Shown here in pieces: positions 25,621 to 38,206 of a DNA stretch of 64,000 bases. Under the pieces are notes generated by a model. It made no database searches. It had not been told where the DNA came from and was given only the letters and a program-made list of their open reading frames with translations. Numbering within the stretch: position 1 is the stretch's first letter; every line of letters begins with the position of its first letter. The position numbers were made by a program, and so were the translations under genes. This DNA is from Cynocephalus volans (lineage: Eukaryota > Chordata > Mammalia > Dermoptera > Cynocephalidae), in contig NC_084468.1 of the NCBI RefSeq assembly GCF_027409185.1, forward strand, positions 53,011,001 to 53,075,000, given 5' to 3'.

Positions 25621-27836
25621 ATCTGTTGATTTTTAAAAAATATATTGCAAAATCTTTAGTCATTATATATAACAGAGTATTGTAGACTTTGAAAAAGACA
25701 CTACCATTCAGAAAGCAGAAGAATAAGAGGCCTACAGTAGTGATTCCTAAGTCCTGTTGGACACATACTGTGTTGTGCTTCTGCCCTGGAGATGGGGACT
25801 GTTCCTCATTGTGGACACAGTTATGCATCAGTTGTGGCTCTCCATCATTCTCCATAGCTCCTGGCTCCACTCTCTGAGATGTTCTTCATTTTCTGTTCTC
25901 ATCTGAAAACAGACGTTCTTCCTTTTCTGGATTTGTCTGAAGAGGATACTGAAGAATATGACCTCTTTAAAGGCGAGGAGATTAATACCAATAGATATAA
26001 CACTGCATAAGTACTGCAATAAATGCATAAGTGGCTGTATTCAGTGTGCTCTGGGAGAAGGAAGGAGAGCCAATCTAGCAATGCTGATCAAAGACAAGTT
26101 CCTACAGGTGCTAATGCTTTTTCTAAGCCCAAATAATAAAGAATAATTAGCCACAAATAGAGGAATATTCCAGCGGAGAATGTGTAAAAGCAGTTTCCTG
26201 AGAAAGTTATATTCACTTGGGAAAATGCAGGTGAATGTTTGTGGCTGAAATATAGCCTCTCTACTGCGAAGTGAGAGGAGGGGAGTTTAGCTGGCGTAGA
26301 TATGATAAACAATTTGAATTTTTTCTTGTGGGTGAGAGACAATAATGTGTTAAAAATAGAGATCACATTTAGGGATGAATAAAGCATTGGCAAGTATTAT
26401 AGAAGAGAAGAAAAGGTGGTATTTGAGGATGAAGAAAGAGATAGAAAACTAGAAATTTTGATGGACCATACTTGGGTCATGACTATAGGTTAATGAGATT
26501 ACAGCAGTGTAGAGAGAAAAAGCGTGTAGACTTGAGAGAATTTGACTAAATGAGGTTGAGGGAAAGGAGGGCTGGGGGAATATTCTCAGCTCTCTTAATG
26601 CACAAAGAATATTTAAAAAGGAGGAACAGACTTTTTATATGTCATGAGATTATCTATATGAGATTGAATAGTCTATGGCTTATCCAAATGGACAGTTAAA
26701 TATCAACTTGGACATATATGACTAGGGCTCAAAAAAAAAAAAAAAAAAAGACAATTATCACCTGTGGGCCCAGGGAATAGTTTGAGGGAAAAAATAACTG
26801 GTAGAGAAAGCAGGAAATGGTAAAGAAATAGCAAGAGAAGAGAAAAAAGCTTTTTCATGGACGTTAAGGGAGGCGGTATTATTATAAAGAAGGTTAGGAA
26901 TGGTATTGAAATCCAAAAGAAGTCAATCAAGGAAAAGGTCCAGTGAACTTGGCCACTAAAAATTAATTGATAGGGGAACAATTATAGAATACTATATCTA
27001 AATAAATTTGTGAAGATTGCGATGGATATGTAAGGCAAGAACTGAAGTTGTTGAACTTGAGGCTAATATTTATTCAACTTAATAGTGAAAAAAAGAAGGG
27101 CATTAAGGCAATATTAGAATTGTCCATTTTCTTAATGTCTGAAGAGAACTGAGCATTGTAAATAGCAAGTGTTGGGAGGTGGCAACGTTTTGGGAGAAGA
27201 AGATAATAAATTGAGAAATGATGCTTGTTTGAACAAGGCCCTAAAAATGAGGCATGGATTGAAAGTGGGAGAAATTAGAATCAAGTAATGAAGCTAAAGA
27301 TGATTAATCTTTTAAAAGGAAAGTAGACAGAGATATTTAGGAAAATATAATTAGGACTATTTCTGAGCTTTAATTGATAAAATTAGTTTTATAGCTTTCA
27401 ATTCATCTAAATATTTTTGCTTTTCCTTTGATATGCAAAGACTTGCACTGCTGAACTAAGCAGCAATCTGAATTCTCTGAAAAAATCAACAATCAGAAAT
27501 AGCAGAAACAAACAAGTATTGATCACATATATTAAATCAATTATCCTGACTCAGAATAGGACTGGGAAATAATTACTTTGGAGAATTATGCTGTGACCTC
27601 ATGGAGCACAATGTAATGATCATTTTTAGCCTGAGGTCTTGTATTTTATGTATTGTCAGACTAATCTCTTTCAGGGCACAACTTTTCAGGTATGATTTAT
27701 GAAGAGTAACGATTTGATCTCTTAAACATAACTCATCTCTAAGTATGAAGTACTAAGTGACACTTCAGCATGAAATAGAAATTTTACTTTTGCCATATAT
27801 TAGTATATACATCCAGCAAATAAATTGTAATTTGGC
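25621..27836. other. Unassigned stretch
   Basis: About 2.2 kb of unassigned, purine-rich sequence on the plus strand, with an A19 run near 26731-26749. Several short frames (60-101 codons) overlap each other on opposite strands near 25590-26390; none shows a domain, and the pattern of mutual overlap speaks against real exons. Confidence 0.4.
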
Positions 27837-27837
27837 C

Positions 27838-27940
27838 TTTTTTTTTTTTTCTTCTGGTTGCTGGGTGGTATGAAGATCTGAACCTTTGACTGTGGTGTTA
27901 TCAGCACAGCACTCTACCAAGTGAGCTAATTGGCCAGCCA
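27838..27940 (-). mobile_element. tRNA-derived monomeric SINE
   Basis: On the minus strand it starts 'tggctggccaattagctcac', carries an A-box-like 'tagctcacttggtagagtg' and a B-box-like 'ggttcagatct', and ends in an A tail. It is one unit of the same tRNA-Ile-like family as the dimer at 19283-19448. The flanks share 'taatttg' followed by a pyrimidine-rich run (27828 and 27941), consistent with an imperfect target duplication. Confidence 0.88.
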
Positions 27941-29179
27941 TAATTTGACTTTTGAAATGATTATTTTTAGAAGCACCATTGCTTAGTAGATTAGAAGCCA
28001 TGATAACACTATTAAAAGGAACAGTGTACACTACTGACGTATTTATTCACCATAATGATCATAAACAATTGCCAATAGACAACACAAAGATCAGTTGCAA
28101 GATTCTAAAAGTGTCACAATATTTAAAAAAATACTATCAGATGAACCAAGAAATATAATCTATAGATCTGGGCTTCTTGATCCTTAAAGATATGTGGCTG
28201 GGTCAGGAGAGTCAGAGAGGAAGGCTGAAGGGAAGGACTAGGACCCAAGGCTGTGCACTTTACACTCTGGGTCCAGAGGGGTCCCACCAGCCTTCATGGC
28301 CCTGAAGGCTAGGATTCTAGATAATGTATTTGGGTCACTTCTTTTTTAAACCTCCTAGGGGACCAGTTTTATTTATTTTTTATGGCCACACCGACTAGTC
28401 TCATTTTAAAATGGCTAACTGCATTAATTACATGTCCTATTTCCTTGCAATATCCAAAATACTTTATCAGAAGAAAAGTTAAAAATCCCGCATTGTAAGT
28501 AAAAATTAACAGGCTTAAAATGCAAATATGCCCAGGAAAGATAGCACTTTTATATAAATACGTTTTTTTCAGAGACAAGGACAATAAGCATTAGTTGGTA
28601 TAAAATTTGCTTGTTTTGAAGCTTAACGTAAATGGAAATGGGGGGCAGGCAGACATTGGATTTATGAAGTTAGTGATGATGGAGTAAAGCAAGACATTGG
28701 GCTTTGTATAAGACAAGATTCACACTCAATTGCACCTGAGTTCCTGATGAAATTCAACAGGTCATCAGAGAGCCAAATTTGAAAGTATTTTTTGCCTTGT
28801 ATAAGCAAAATCAACAGGTCTTCATTAAATTTTACATTTTTTTGGGGGGGGGCCTGCTGTTAGCTAGTATCACTTCATATTAGAGACCTTTTGATACCAG
28901 GAATTAGTCAATGTAAAAATTAATTTTTGTAAGAATCTCCTTCTAAAACCACGTTTTTATTTTTATTTTTGCATATCCAATGAAGTGAAAGAAGCTGTAA
29001 ATACCCTGGTACTTTTGTTCTCCTGTCAGTAAAATAGGCTTTTATACATTTTCTAATCCCTCACATACTGAATTTAATAATAGTTATTTGCAAGTGAAGA
29101 ACACACTCTCCCAAATGACCATAACTGAAATGGAAATATAATTCCCTAATGTATAATGACATTTCAATGTTAGGAAAGG
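27941..29179. other. Unassigned stretch
   Basis: Nothing recognised with confidence. A G9 run lies at about 28844-28852. The GC-richer part at 28160-28320 is not a recognised gene. Confidence 0.35.
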
Positions 29180-29355
29180 CTGTCACTGAATCCCGTTTCC
29201 ACCTCTTAATAGTTGTGAGATTTCGGGTCATTTACTTATGATTTCTAAGCTTCAGTTTCCATACACTTTAAGTAGACATTTCATGGAGTTTTAAAAAATA
29301 TTAAATGATATGATGCACATGTAACACATAGTAAATGCTTAGGAGATGTTAGTGA
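29180..29355 (+). mobile_element. MIR SINE fragment
   Basis: 'ccacctcttaatagttgtga', 'gatttcgggtcatttactta', 'taagcttcagtttccataca' and 'tagtaaatgcttaggag' follow MIR in the forward direction. Confidence 0.7.
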
Positions 29356-29721
29356 AGAAGAATTCTGCCAATGAATTGCTAAGTTGCTTGCCTTTTAATA
29401 ATAAAATAGTATTTGTTGCCTATTAGAGTCATTTGGAAAATGATCTTTTTCTTGGACTTAAAATAGGTTTGAAAGAATAACCATAAAGACAGTAATTTTT
29501 TTACTATGTATTTGCATAAAATGTATGTGTATATATATATGGCAAAGATTTCTTAAAAATAGAAAATTCAGTTTCAGCTAGATTCAAGGTCTTGTTTTAA
29601 CTAGGACTATATCTTTGCCATAAAACTCTATTTTCTGCATGCTACTTTATTTTCTAATAAATAATTGTACACAATTGGAAAGAGTCCATAGAACTGGATT
29701 TCTGGAAATGGGTGAGGTTAG
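29356..29721. other. Unassigned stretch
   Basis: AT-rich; nothing recognised. Confidence 0.3.
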
Positions 29722-30336
29722 TGATGTTGAGGTCCAGAAACCAATACCCCAAAGTGAGAGCTTCAGAAGCAGCCTCAAAAGCAAAGTTTTCTTTTGATCT
29801 TTTCCTGCCCTCCTGTCTCTCAACCTCATTCTCCTCTGAAGCAAGCCATTGAAACCAGAATCCCTCTTCCCTGAGGTGGGTCATAAATATACTCTAATCT
29901 TCTCTCCTGCCTTTCTAGCTTGGAGCTAGACATGATGAAGTTCTCTGACCTACCTTGTCTGGTTGAAGGTCATAAGACCCCCATTCCAGAAAGAGTCCTG
30001 CCCCATTCCCTGGAGAAATGAATGCTACACAGAGAGACCAATAAGAATCTGGACAGACCTTGCTCAGCTTCCCCACTTAACCTATTAGCATTAGGTAATA
30101 CTTTTCTTGTCCAATCACATTTCTACATGGCTGTGCCTGCTTCATAGAACCTAAGCATAAATATGGACAATTTTCCCTATATCTTTGGGTCTTCATCCTG
30201 AAGGCTCCCAAGTCACATAAAACTATGATATAATAAAATTTATTATGCCTTTTCTTCATATTAACCTGTGTTGATCAGGTGATTTTTCAGAGAACCTTCA
30301 GGGGATTGAAGAAGATATCTTCCCTTGACCCCTACA
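29722..30336 (+). mobile_element. ERV solo LTR (ERV1-like)
   Basis: It starts near 'tgatgttgaggtccagaaac' and passes 'ttcctgccctcctgtctctc', 'tgaagttctctgacctacct' and 'ggtcataagacccccatt'. A polyadenylation region (tataataaaatttattatgc) follows, and it ends 'cttcccttgacccctaca'. About 615 bp. The last part matches 24590-24843. A clear target duplication is not resolved ('gtta' at 29717-29720 and 30337-30340 is only suggestive). Confidence 0.75.
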
Positions 30337-31164
30337 GTTACAAGGACCTTTGGAAGTTTTAAGTAGACAATATTTGTATCACCAAACTGGCATGGCAGGA
30401 GCCAAGGGTAAACTCGCATGTCATGCATCGTTTCTGAGGTCAGCACTGGGCTTGATTTGCATCCAGTAAAATGATACTACTACTTAGGTGTATGCAGTGA
30501 CAAGATTGCAAACAATTTTTCATGACTATTTTCATAGAATCTACCTACTCAGACAGGAAAACCAGACCTCCACTATCTCAGAGAAATAAAAGTTTTGCAA
30601 TACCACTGAAAAATGAATTAAATTTTTAATAAACATTGTTGAAAGGAAAACAGTTTTCAAATATAACCAATGTATTTCATAACTAATCATTCATTATTTG
30701 TTATCTATTAGTTTTTATCACTATTCTATTAAATACTCACAGAATCTATGTGAGAGCAAATTTCTCAGTCTCATTTTGGTGAGGAAGACTTTGAAGCTCA
30801 CACAGTTCAGCAGTTTTGGCCAAAGATGCACAAGGGGTGGACGGCAAAGCAGACTTACACTGTTAATTAGTCACCATGATTTTATATTATTTTTCTATTC
30901 TCAGTGACAGTAAATAACTGGTTGCATAAAAACATTTAATGAATTTTCTTATATGAGCTATGTTCCCAGCCATTTTTCCTCCATTTCAAGGAAAATGTTT
31001 GCAATGTAAATAAATAAATGTGTGTATACTTTGTTTTTTTAATAAGGAAATTTCTATGGACTCATAATCAGTGGGGCATTCAATTTATTTTCTACTTGTG
31101 ATCATATGTATTAATGAGATATTTCACTGTTCATGACCAAAAGCGTATCAGTTTATAATACGAT
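30337..31164. other. Unassigned stretch
   Basis: The part 30700-30860 has a faint MIR-like order ('agaatctatgtgagagc', 'gaagctcacacagttcag'). No gene recognised. Confidence 0.35.
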
Positions 31165-31385
31165 AGTAGTTAAGAGTATAGCTTTGGAATTCAGCATGAC
31201 TAAAATCAAGTATCAGCTACATCACTTCCTAGGTAATTTACTAGGTAAATTTTGCTAAGTTCTGAATTTCTCGAAATTATATTTTCCTCACTTGTAAAAG
31301 AACTCTATGAATACCTTGGCTATTATGAAAGGTTTTAATAAGGAAACACTATATGTAAAATAAATGTAAGCATTTAACAAATGAC
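31165..31385 (+). mobile_element. MIR SINE fragment
   Basis: 'agtagttaagagtatagctt', 'gctacatcacttcctaggta', 'atattttcctcacttgtaaa' and 'tgtaagcatttaacaaatga' follow MIR in the forward direction over about its full length. Confidence 0.78.
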
Positions 31386-31592
31386 GCCACTAATTATTAT
31401 TTTTAACAAATTTTTTGAAAGTGTTATTGGTATAATCAAAGGCCAAGCTACATTTGTATTTCTCTTATCCATCTCATTTTCTTACAATAAATTAAAATAT
31501 ATTGCATTTTCCCAAAATTGCCATCTTTTTTCTCCCCAAACATCCCAAATGCCCAAATCTAATATCTAGTGAATTATAGGATTTGTCTAAAT

Positions 31593-31812
31593 CAGGTATC
31601 AACAAATTTCTTCTGTAAGGTCCAGATAAGTAAATATTTCATGCTTTGTTGTCCAAGAAGTCAGTTGCAACTATTCAGCTCTGCCATTGTACCACACAAG
31701 TAGCCACAGGCAATATTTTAACAAACGATGAGGCTGTGCTACAATAAAACTTTATTTTCAAAAGTAGGCTGTGAGTGGACTTGGCCTGTGGGCCACTGCT
31801 GCCTGACTCCTG
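31593..31812 (+). mobile_element. hAT-type non-autonomous DNA transposon, full length
   Basis: Begins 'caggtatcaacaaatttctt' and ends 'ctgcctgactcctg', degenerate inverted ends of the same family as 5341-5541. Internal marks 'ctgtaaggtccagataagta', 'ttcagctctgccattgtacc' and 'caataaaactttattttc' are present. The flanking octamers gtctaaat (31585-31592) and atttaaat (31813-31820) agree in 6 of 8 positions, with two transitions, which fits the 8-bp duplication made by hAT transposons. Confidence 0.82.
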
Positions 31813-31820
31813 ATTTAAAT

Positions 31821-33080
31821 GATTGATAAATGATCATTGATTATTTACTATTATTTGGCATATATAAGTATAATCCTCTTGTATCTATGCATGATTAAAC
31901 ATTTAAAAATACATCATACATTAATTATTTGTCTAAAGAGAATGACTTTTATCAAATGGCACTGTTGCATGCATTAGTGTCTGTCTCTGTCTCTCTTTTT
32001 CTTAGTTTTATTTCTAGATTCAGAATAAAGGAAGAGAAGAAGCTGCAACAATTAGGAAGAATATAATTGTCTAAGTTAGGTTGCTTTCAAAATTTTTCAC
32101 TAAACTCAGAATAGAAATAATTTTTGCAGAATGACCCAGTATTTATTTACACACATACACATATTCACACACACATACATGCATGTGTACCACACATATG
32201 TGTTTCACTCAGATTCTATTCTGTTTCATTCTGTGATATTGTATTACATTCTATTTCAAGCAAAAGTAACATAAAACCAGGTTTGCTAAAGTGATTTCAT
32301 GATATGCTAATGAATCATAAATTACAATTTATAGAACCTCTGGCATTAGGATCTGGAAACTCCATGGAGGTCTGTTACAAATATTTTTTCTCATAATGTC
32401 TAAACAATACTATGCCATAAAGTTAGAAATTGACTCAGATTAAAAGCCATCCACTAAAAATCAAAATAATACAGTTACCTAAAAGAAATATAAAAAATAA
32501 TAAACATTTTATTATAAGAAACATCCCTCCTGTCCACCTCCCCTTCTTATTTTTGAGCTCTACTTTAAAGAGGTAATCACTTTGAACTATTTTGCTTTTG
32601 GTTGTTTCTTCCATATTTCTAACTCTGTTTCTTGATGTGTTGGTTTTGGACATTATCTAATTGCTTCCTGGCATGGAAATCACCATCATCTTCTTTCTTG
32701 ACTCCTTTATATTCTTATACCACAGTTAACATGGATAAAGGTGGGACTGGATATTGGGAACAGATAGTTTTCTCTCACATATAGTTTTTGTTTTAGCCTG
32801 AGATTTCTAATTATCTTTCTTTTTGTAATACTTTTATATAATAATTTTAATTTTTCTTTGTGTGTGTGTGTGCATGTGTATGTAAGTCTTAAACATATTA
32901 TATCAAGTATTTGACTAAGCTTTTTGGTTTTTCTTTTTCCTGGAGTGCCCATCTCCTGCATCACGTGCATCCACTTCAGACAATACGCTCTGCAGATCTT
33001 TAGTTACTTTCCATTCTCTCCTGAGAAGAAAACATTGTTTTCTGATCCCATGTTCTCCCTTTTTGTCCTACTCTCTTATT
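31821..33080. other. Unassigned stretch
   Basis: No gene recognised. It includes CA/TG-rich spots at 32150-32200 and 32862-32884. Parts of 32560-32900 have the flavour of an old antisense L1 tail but I could not fix an assignment. Confidence 0.35.
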
Positions 33081-33081
33081 T

Positions 33082-36000
33082 GCATACTTTGCAAATATTT
33101 TTTTCTCATTCTGTATGTTGCCTTTTCATTCTGTTAATTATTTCTTTTACCGTGCAGAAGCTTTTAATTTGATATAGTTCCATTTTTCTTTTTCTTTTGT
33201 TTGTGCTTTTTAGGTACAATTCATAAAATTTTTACCCAGTCCTACTTCCTGAAATGTTTACCCTGTGTTTTCTTTTAGGAGTTTTATAGTTTCAGATCGT
33301 ATATTTAAGTCTTTAACCCATTTTGAGTTGAGTTTTTTCATATATGGTGAGAGGTATAGGTCTAGTTTTATTTGTCTGCATATGGATGTTTAATTTGCCC
33401 AGCACCATTTATTGAAGAGGCAGGTTTTTCCCCAATGTATGTTCTTGTTGGCTTTGTCAAAGATCAGTTGGCTGTAAATTTGTCAGTTGATTTCTGTGTT
33501 CTCTGTTCTGTTTTGTTAGTCCAATTGTCTGTTTTTACACTAGTACCATTGCTGTTTTGGTTGCTATATCTTTGTAATATGATTTGAAGTGAGGTAATGC
33601 TTTGCCTCTGGCTTTATTTCTTTTGCTCGGGATTGTTTTGGCTATTTGGGGTCTTTTGTTGTTCCATATGAATGTTAGGATTGTTTTTTCTATTTCTGTG
33701 AAGAATGCAATTGACATTTTGATGGGGAATACATTGAATTTGTAGATTGTTTTGGGTGGTATGGACATTTTCACAGTGTTAATTCTTTTAGTCAAAGAGC
33801 ATAGAATGTCTTTCAATTTTTTAGTGTGTGTTCATTTTAATTTCTTTCACAGTGATTTGTAGTTCTAGTTATAGAGATCTTTCGCCTCCTTGGTTAAATT
33901 TATCCCTAGGTGTTTTTAGTTTTTTGTGACTATTGTAAATGGGTTTGATTTCTTTTTCTGCTAGTCCCTTGTTGGAATATAAAAACACAACTGATTTTTG
34001 AATCTTGGTTTTGTAATCTGCAATTTTATGGAATTTGCTTATGAGCTCTAGGAGATTTTTGGTAGAGCCTTTAGGTTTTTCTAGATATAGGATCATGTCA
34101 TCTATAAACAGAAACAGTTTGACTTTGTCTTTTCCAACTTAAATCCCATCCCCCTTTTTTCTTTGTCTTGTTTAATTGCTCGGGCTAGTACTTTCAATAC
34201 TATTTTAAATAGGAGTGGTGAAAATGAACTTCCTTGTCATGTTCCTGTTCTTAAAGGAAAATATTTCAGCTTTTCCCTGTTTCGGATGGTATTGGCAGTG
34301 GGTATGTTGTACATGGCTTTTATTGTGTTGAGATAATTTCCTTCTATTACTAATTTGCTGAGAGTCCTTATCATGAAGGATGTTGAATTTTGTCATATGC
34401 TTTTTCTCAATCTATTGAGTTAATCATATGGTTTTTGTCCTTAACTTTCTTGACTTATGTATGTCGAACCATCCTTGCATCCCTGAGATGATCCTACTTG
34501 ATCAGGGTGTATACTTTTTCTGATGTGTTGTTGTATTCCGATGGCTAATATTTTGTAGAAGATTTTTGTATCTATGTTTGTCAAAGATCATAACCTGTAG
34601 TTTTCTTTTTTTTGTCATATCTTTGTCTGGTTTTGGTATCAGGGTGATGTTGGCCTCATAGAATGAGTTTGGGAGAATGACCTCTGTTTCTATTTTTTGG
34701 AATAGTTTGAAGAGAATTGGTATTAATTCCTCTTTAAAGGTTTGATAGAATTCAGTTGTAAAGCCATCTGATCCTGGGCTTTTTGTTTGTTTGTTTGAAG
34801 ACTCCTGATTACTACTTCAATCTTGTTGCTTTTATTTGTCTGTTCAGGTTTTCTTTGTCTTCTTGGATCAGTCTTGGTAGTTTATTCATGTCCAGAATAT
34901 TATCCATTTCTTTCAGGTTTTCAAATTTGCTGGCATATAGTTCTTCATAATAGTCTCTGATGATTATTCGTATTTCTGTGGTCTTGATTGTGATATCTCT
35001 TTTTTATTTCTAATTTTTGTTATTTGGGTCTTCTCTCTTCTCTTTTTTAGTTAGTCTAGCTAATGGCTTGCCTATTTTGTTTATCTTCTCTAAAAAACAA
35101 CTTTTTGTTTCATTAATCTTTTATATTATTTGGGGGTTTCTATTTCATTTTGTTCTGCTCTGATCTTAATTGTCTCTTTCCATCTACTAATTTTGGGATT
35201 GGATTGTTTTTGTTCTTCTAGTTCTTTGAGGTGTAGCATTAAGTTGTTTATTTGAAATCTTACTATTATTTTGATGTGTTTATTGCATTAATCTTCCCTC
35301 TTACTACTGCTTTTGCAGTGTCCCACAGGTTTGGGTATGATGTGTCATTATTTTCATTAGTTTTAAGAAATTTTTTGATTTCCTGTTTAATTTCTTCTCT
35401 GTCCCATGTGTCTTTCAGGAGCATGTTGTTTAGTTTCCATATATTTGTATAGTTTCCAGAGTTTTGCCTGTTATTGATTTCTAGTTTTAATACATTGTGG
35501 TCTAAAAAGATACTTGAAATGATTTCAGTTTTTAAAATATATTGAGAATTGATTTGTGACTTAACATGTGGTCTATCCTGCAGAGTGTTCCATGTGCTGA
35601 TAAGAAGAATGTATATATTGTAGTTGTTCAATGAAGAGTTCTATAGATATTTGCCAAGTCCAATTGGTCTAAATCCTGTATTTTAAATCCTCTGTTTCTC
35701 TGTTGATTTCTTGCCTAGATGATATGTCCAGTGCAAAAAAAGGGATGTTCATGTGCCCAACTATTATTGGATTAGGTTCTACCTTTTTCTTTAGGTCTGG
35801 TAGTGTTTGTTTTATAAATCTAGGTGCTACACTGTTGGGTGCATATATATTTATAATTGTTATGTCTTTTTGCCATATTGTTCCCTTTATCATTATATAG
35901 TGACCTTCTTTGTCGCTTTTGATGATTTTTGGTTTAAAGTCTATTTTATCCAATATAAGAATAGCTACTCTTGCTCAGTTTTGATTTCCATCTGTATTTT

Positions 36001-36240
36001 TCCATCCCTTCACTCTTAATCTGTGTGGGTCTTCATAGGTGACATGAATCTCTTGTAGACAGCATATAATTGGGTCTAGCTTTTTGATCCAGGAAGTCAG
36101 TCTGTGTCTTTTGAGTGGGGCTATTTAATGCATTTACATTTAGGGTTGTTACAGAATGGTATTGTCTTACTTCCAGCATTTTATTGATTTTCATTTGGAT
36201 GTTTTAAATACTTTTTATTCATTTCTTCCCCTTTTATTTT
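33082..36240 (-). pseudogene. L1 ORF2 pseudogene (endonuclease and reverse transcriptase)
   Basis: ORF2 encodes the L1 endonuclease and reverse transcriptase. Here it survives as separate frames. The endonuclease part at 35669-35953 contains 'DITIINIYAPN' followed by a spacer and 'GHMNIPF', where an intact protein has an acidic residue in the motif. A further endonuclease part lies at 35266-35631, and the C-terminal part at 33535-33816 has '[14 protein letters not shown]'-like text. The reverse transcriptase core between 33869 and 34900 is in several frames. The end of the protein is missing because the element is cut at 33082. Confidence 0.85.
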
Positions 36241-36413
36241 TTGTCTTCAGCATTTGTTGATATTTTGAGCTTGTAAGATACAGTTTATTTATCTCTCTCA
36301 TTTGCAGTTTTGTTCTACCAGTGGGTTTTGTTCTTTCTTGTGTATTCATGGTAATGATTATTGTTTTTCATATTCTAGGTGCAGGACTCCCTTGAGGATT
36401 TCCGTAGGGCTGT

Positions 36414-37300
36414 TCATGTGGTTATGAGCTCCCAGAGTTTATGTTTTTCTGGGAAATACATCATTTCTTCTTCATTTCTGAAGAATAGTCTTGCTTGGTA
36501 CAGTATTGTTGGCTGGCAGTTTTCTTCTTTTATTATTTTTCCTATATCATCCCATTCTCTTCTGGCCTGTAGAGTTTCTGTTGAGAAGTCTGCTGTTATT
36601 CTGATGGGGACTCCATTACAGGTGAGTTGATGCTTTTCTCTAGCTATTTTTTGGATTCTCTCATTGTCTTTAAGTTTTGCCTGTTTGAATAAAATACATC
36701 TGAGAGAGTACCTTTTTGAATTGAATCTGTATGGGGATCTTTGAGCCTCCTGGATCTGAAGGCCCTTGTCTCTCCCTATACCTGCGATGTTTTCTGCTAT
36801 TATTTCATTGACTGGGTTTTCTATGCCTTTTCCTTTCTCCTCCCCATCTAGAATACTCATGACTCAAGAGTTTGTTTGCTTAAGGTTGTATGCTAGCTTT
36901 CTTAGATTTTCTTCATTTTTTAAAATTCTTTTTCCTTTTCTTTGTCTGCTGGGGTTGTTTTGGAAAGACTGTCTTCAAGATAGAATTTTCTTTTTCTTTT
37001 TGTTGCTCTAACCTGCTTTTAAACCCTGTTATGTTTTTTATTTTGTTGAATGAATCCTTCAGCTCCAGGAGTTTTTCTCCATTCCTTTTTTAAGGTATTA
37101 ATCTCTTTATAAATTTTGAACTTCATATCCTGGATAGATTTTTTAATTTTGTTGTGTCGTCTGAGCCTTCTTGTATCTTATTGAGTTTGCTTAAGATTGC
37201 TGCTTCAAATTTCTTTTCAGTCTTTTCAAGGGTTTACTCCTCTATGGGGTCTGTTACTTGAGAATTATTGGATTCCTTTGATTATGTCATATTTTATTTT
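36414..37300 (-). pseudogene. L1 ORF1 pseudogene (RNA-binding protein)
   Basis: ORF1 of L1 makes a trimeric RNA chaperone. A 148-codon frame (36414-36860) spans the RNA-recognition and C-terminal domains. Visible landmarks are 'GLQIQEAQRSPYRFN', then 'RIQKIAREKHQLTCNG', then 'ADFSTETLQARREWDD', and the end 'FPEKHKLWELITT'. The upstream coiled-coil part (to about 37300) is present but out of frame. Inactive. Confidence 0.85.
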
Positions 37301-37737
37301 TTCATATTTCTAGTTTCTTTATGTTAATGTCTGGTCATCTGGAAGAGGAGTTTCTTCTATTTCTGTGACTTGGGCTCTGAGGAGACAGACTTCCTCCTGT
37401 AGATGGCTTTTATGTTGACCACTGAGTACTGTGTTTTAGTATATGTTTCAGGTAGATGAAGTAGGCTTGTATCTGTTTGGGTACTTTGGTTGTATTCAAT
37501 GTTGGAGTTGCATATGAGTGCCTAGGCACTGGGGCATGTAGCTGTTCCTTGCTGAGGTTAGTGACACTGTGTTGGGTCATGGAGAATATGGGTGAGCTCC
37601 TGAGTTCTTGGGAGAAGCACTGTGTACCCTTTTCTGTTGGGTAGCAGCTACCTTCCTGGCACAAATGGTTGCTACATCTAATGGCGACTGCTTGTTCCCT
37701 TCTTTGTTTCACACATGCTCAGGTGGCGCCTGGAGGA

Positions 37738-38206
37738 TGTAAAGGGGGAGTGACTATGGGGTCAGGTAAAACCTCACCCCATTTACGGGGCTTAACATCA
37801 TTGGTGCAGAGAGCCTTCCGGCTCGTGAACACTTCATGATCTTTACTATAAGCATAGGCAGGAGCCATGCATGCACGCATGACCTATAGAGTGACCGGCT
37901 TATTAGGTGGAGACCCCCGCCAGAATCCCCTGCCCATTTAGCCCATTTATGCATAAATATGTAGGCTATGAGTTGAATACACGGAACTGCTTGACGGAAC
38001 CCCCACTGAGTCTGAGTGTTCCTTTGAGAGCTGGATAGCGGCTGGTGGCTGCACTTACCTATCCCCTGGGCTCTCCCTCCTGCTCCCTCTCACAGGGGGA
38101 GAAAGAGGCAGGGAGTAATCTTCGGCCGGCCTCGTTCCCTTGAGCCAAGCATGGTTTAGTTATTTGTCGGGGCCCCGGCGTGCGCAGACTCCCTCCCACC
38201 CCGACA
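37738..38206 (+). mobile_element. Solo ERV LTR inside the L1 5' region
   Basis: A 469-bp segment starts TGTAAAGGGG and ends CACCCCGACA, so both ends obey the TG...CA rule. It includes 'aacggaacc'-like U5 text: 'gaactgcttgacggaacccc', 'ctgagtctgagtgttccttt' and 'ctggtggctgcacttacc'. The same order occurs in the LTR at 54130-54667 on the other strand, which defines a shared family. L1 sequence flanks both sides. I could not find a convincing target duplication, so the outer limits may be off by several bases. Confidence 0.75.

Noticed and set aside
36379..37093. Hydrophobic plus-strand frames resembling membrane proteins
   Set aside because: They are the antisense of L1 ORF1 on the minus strand, where lysine- and glutamate-rich codons read as Phe and Leu.
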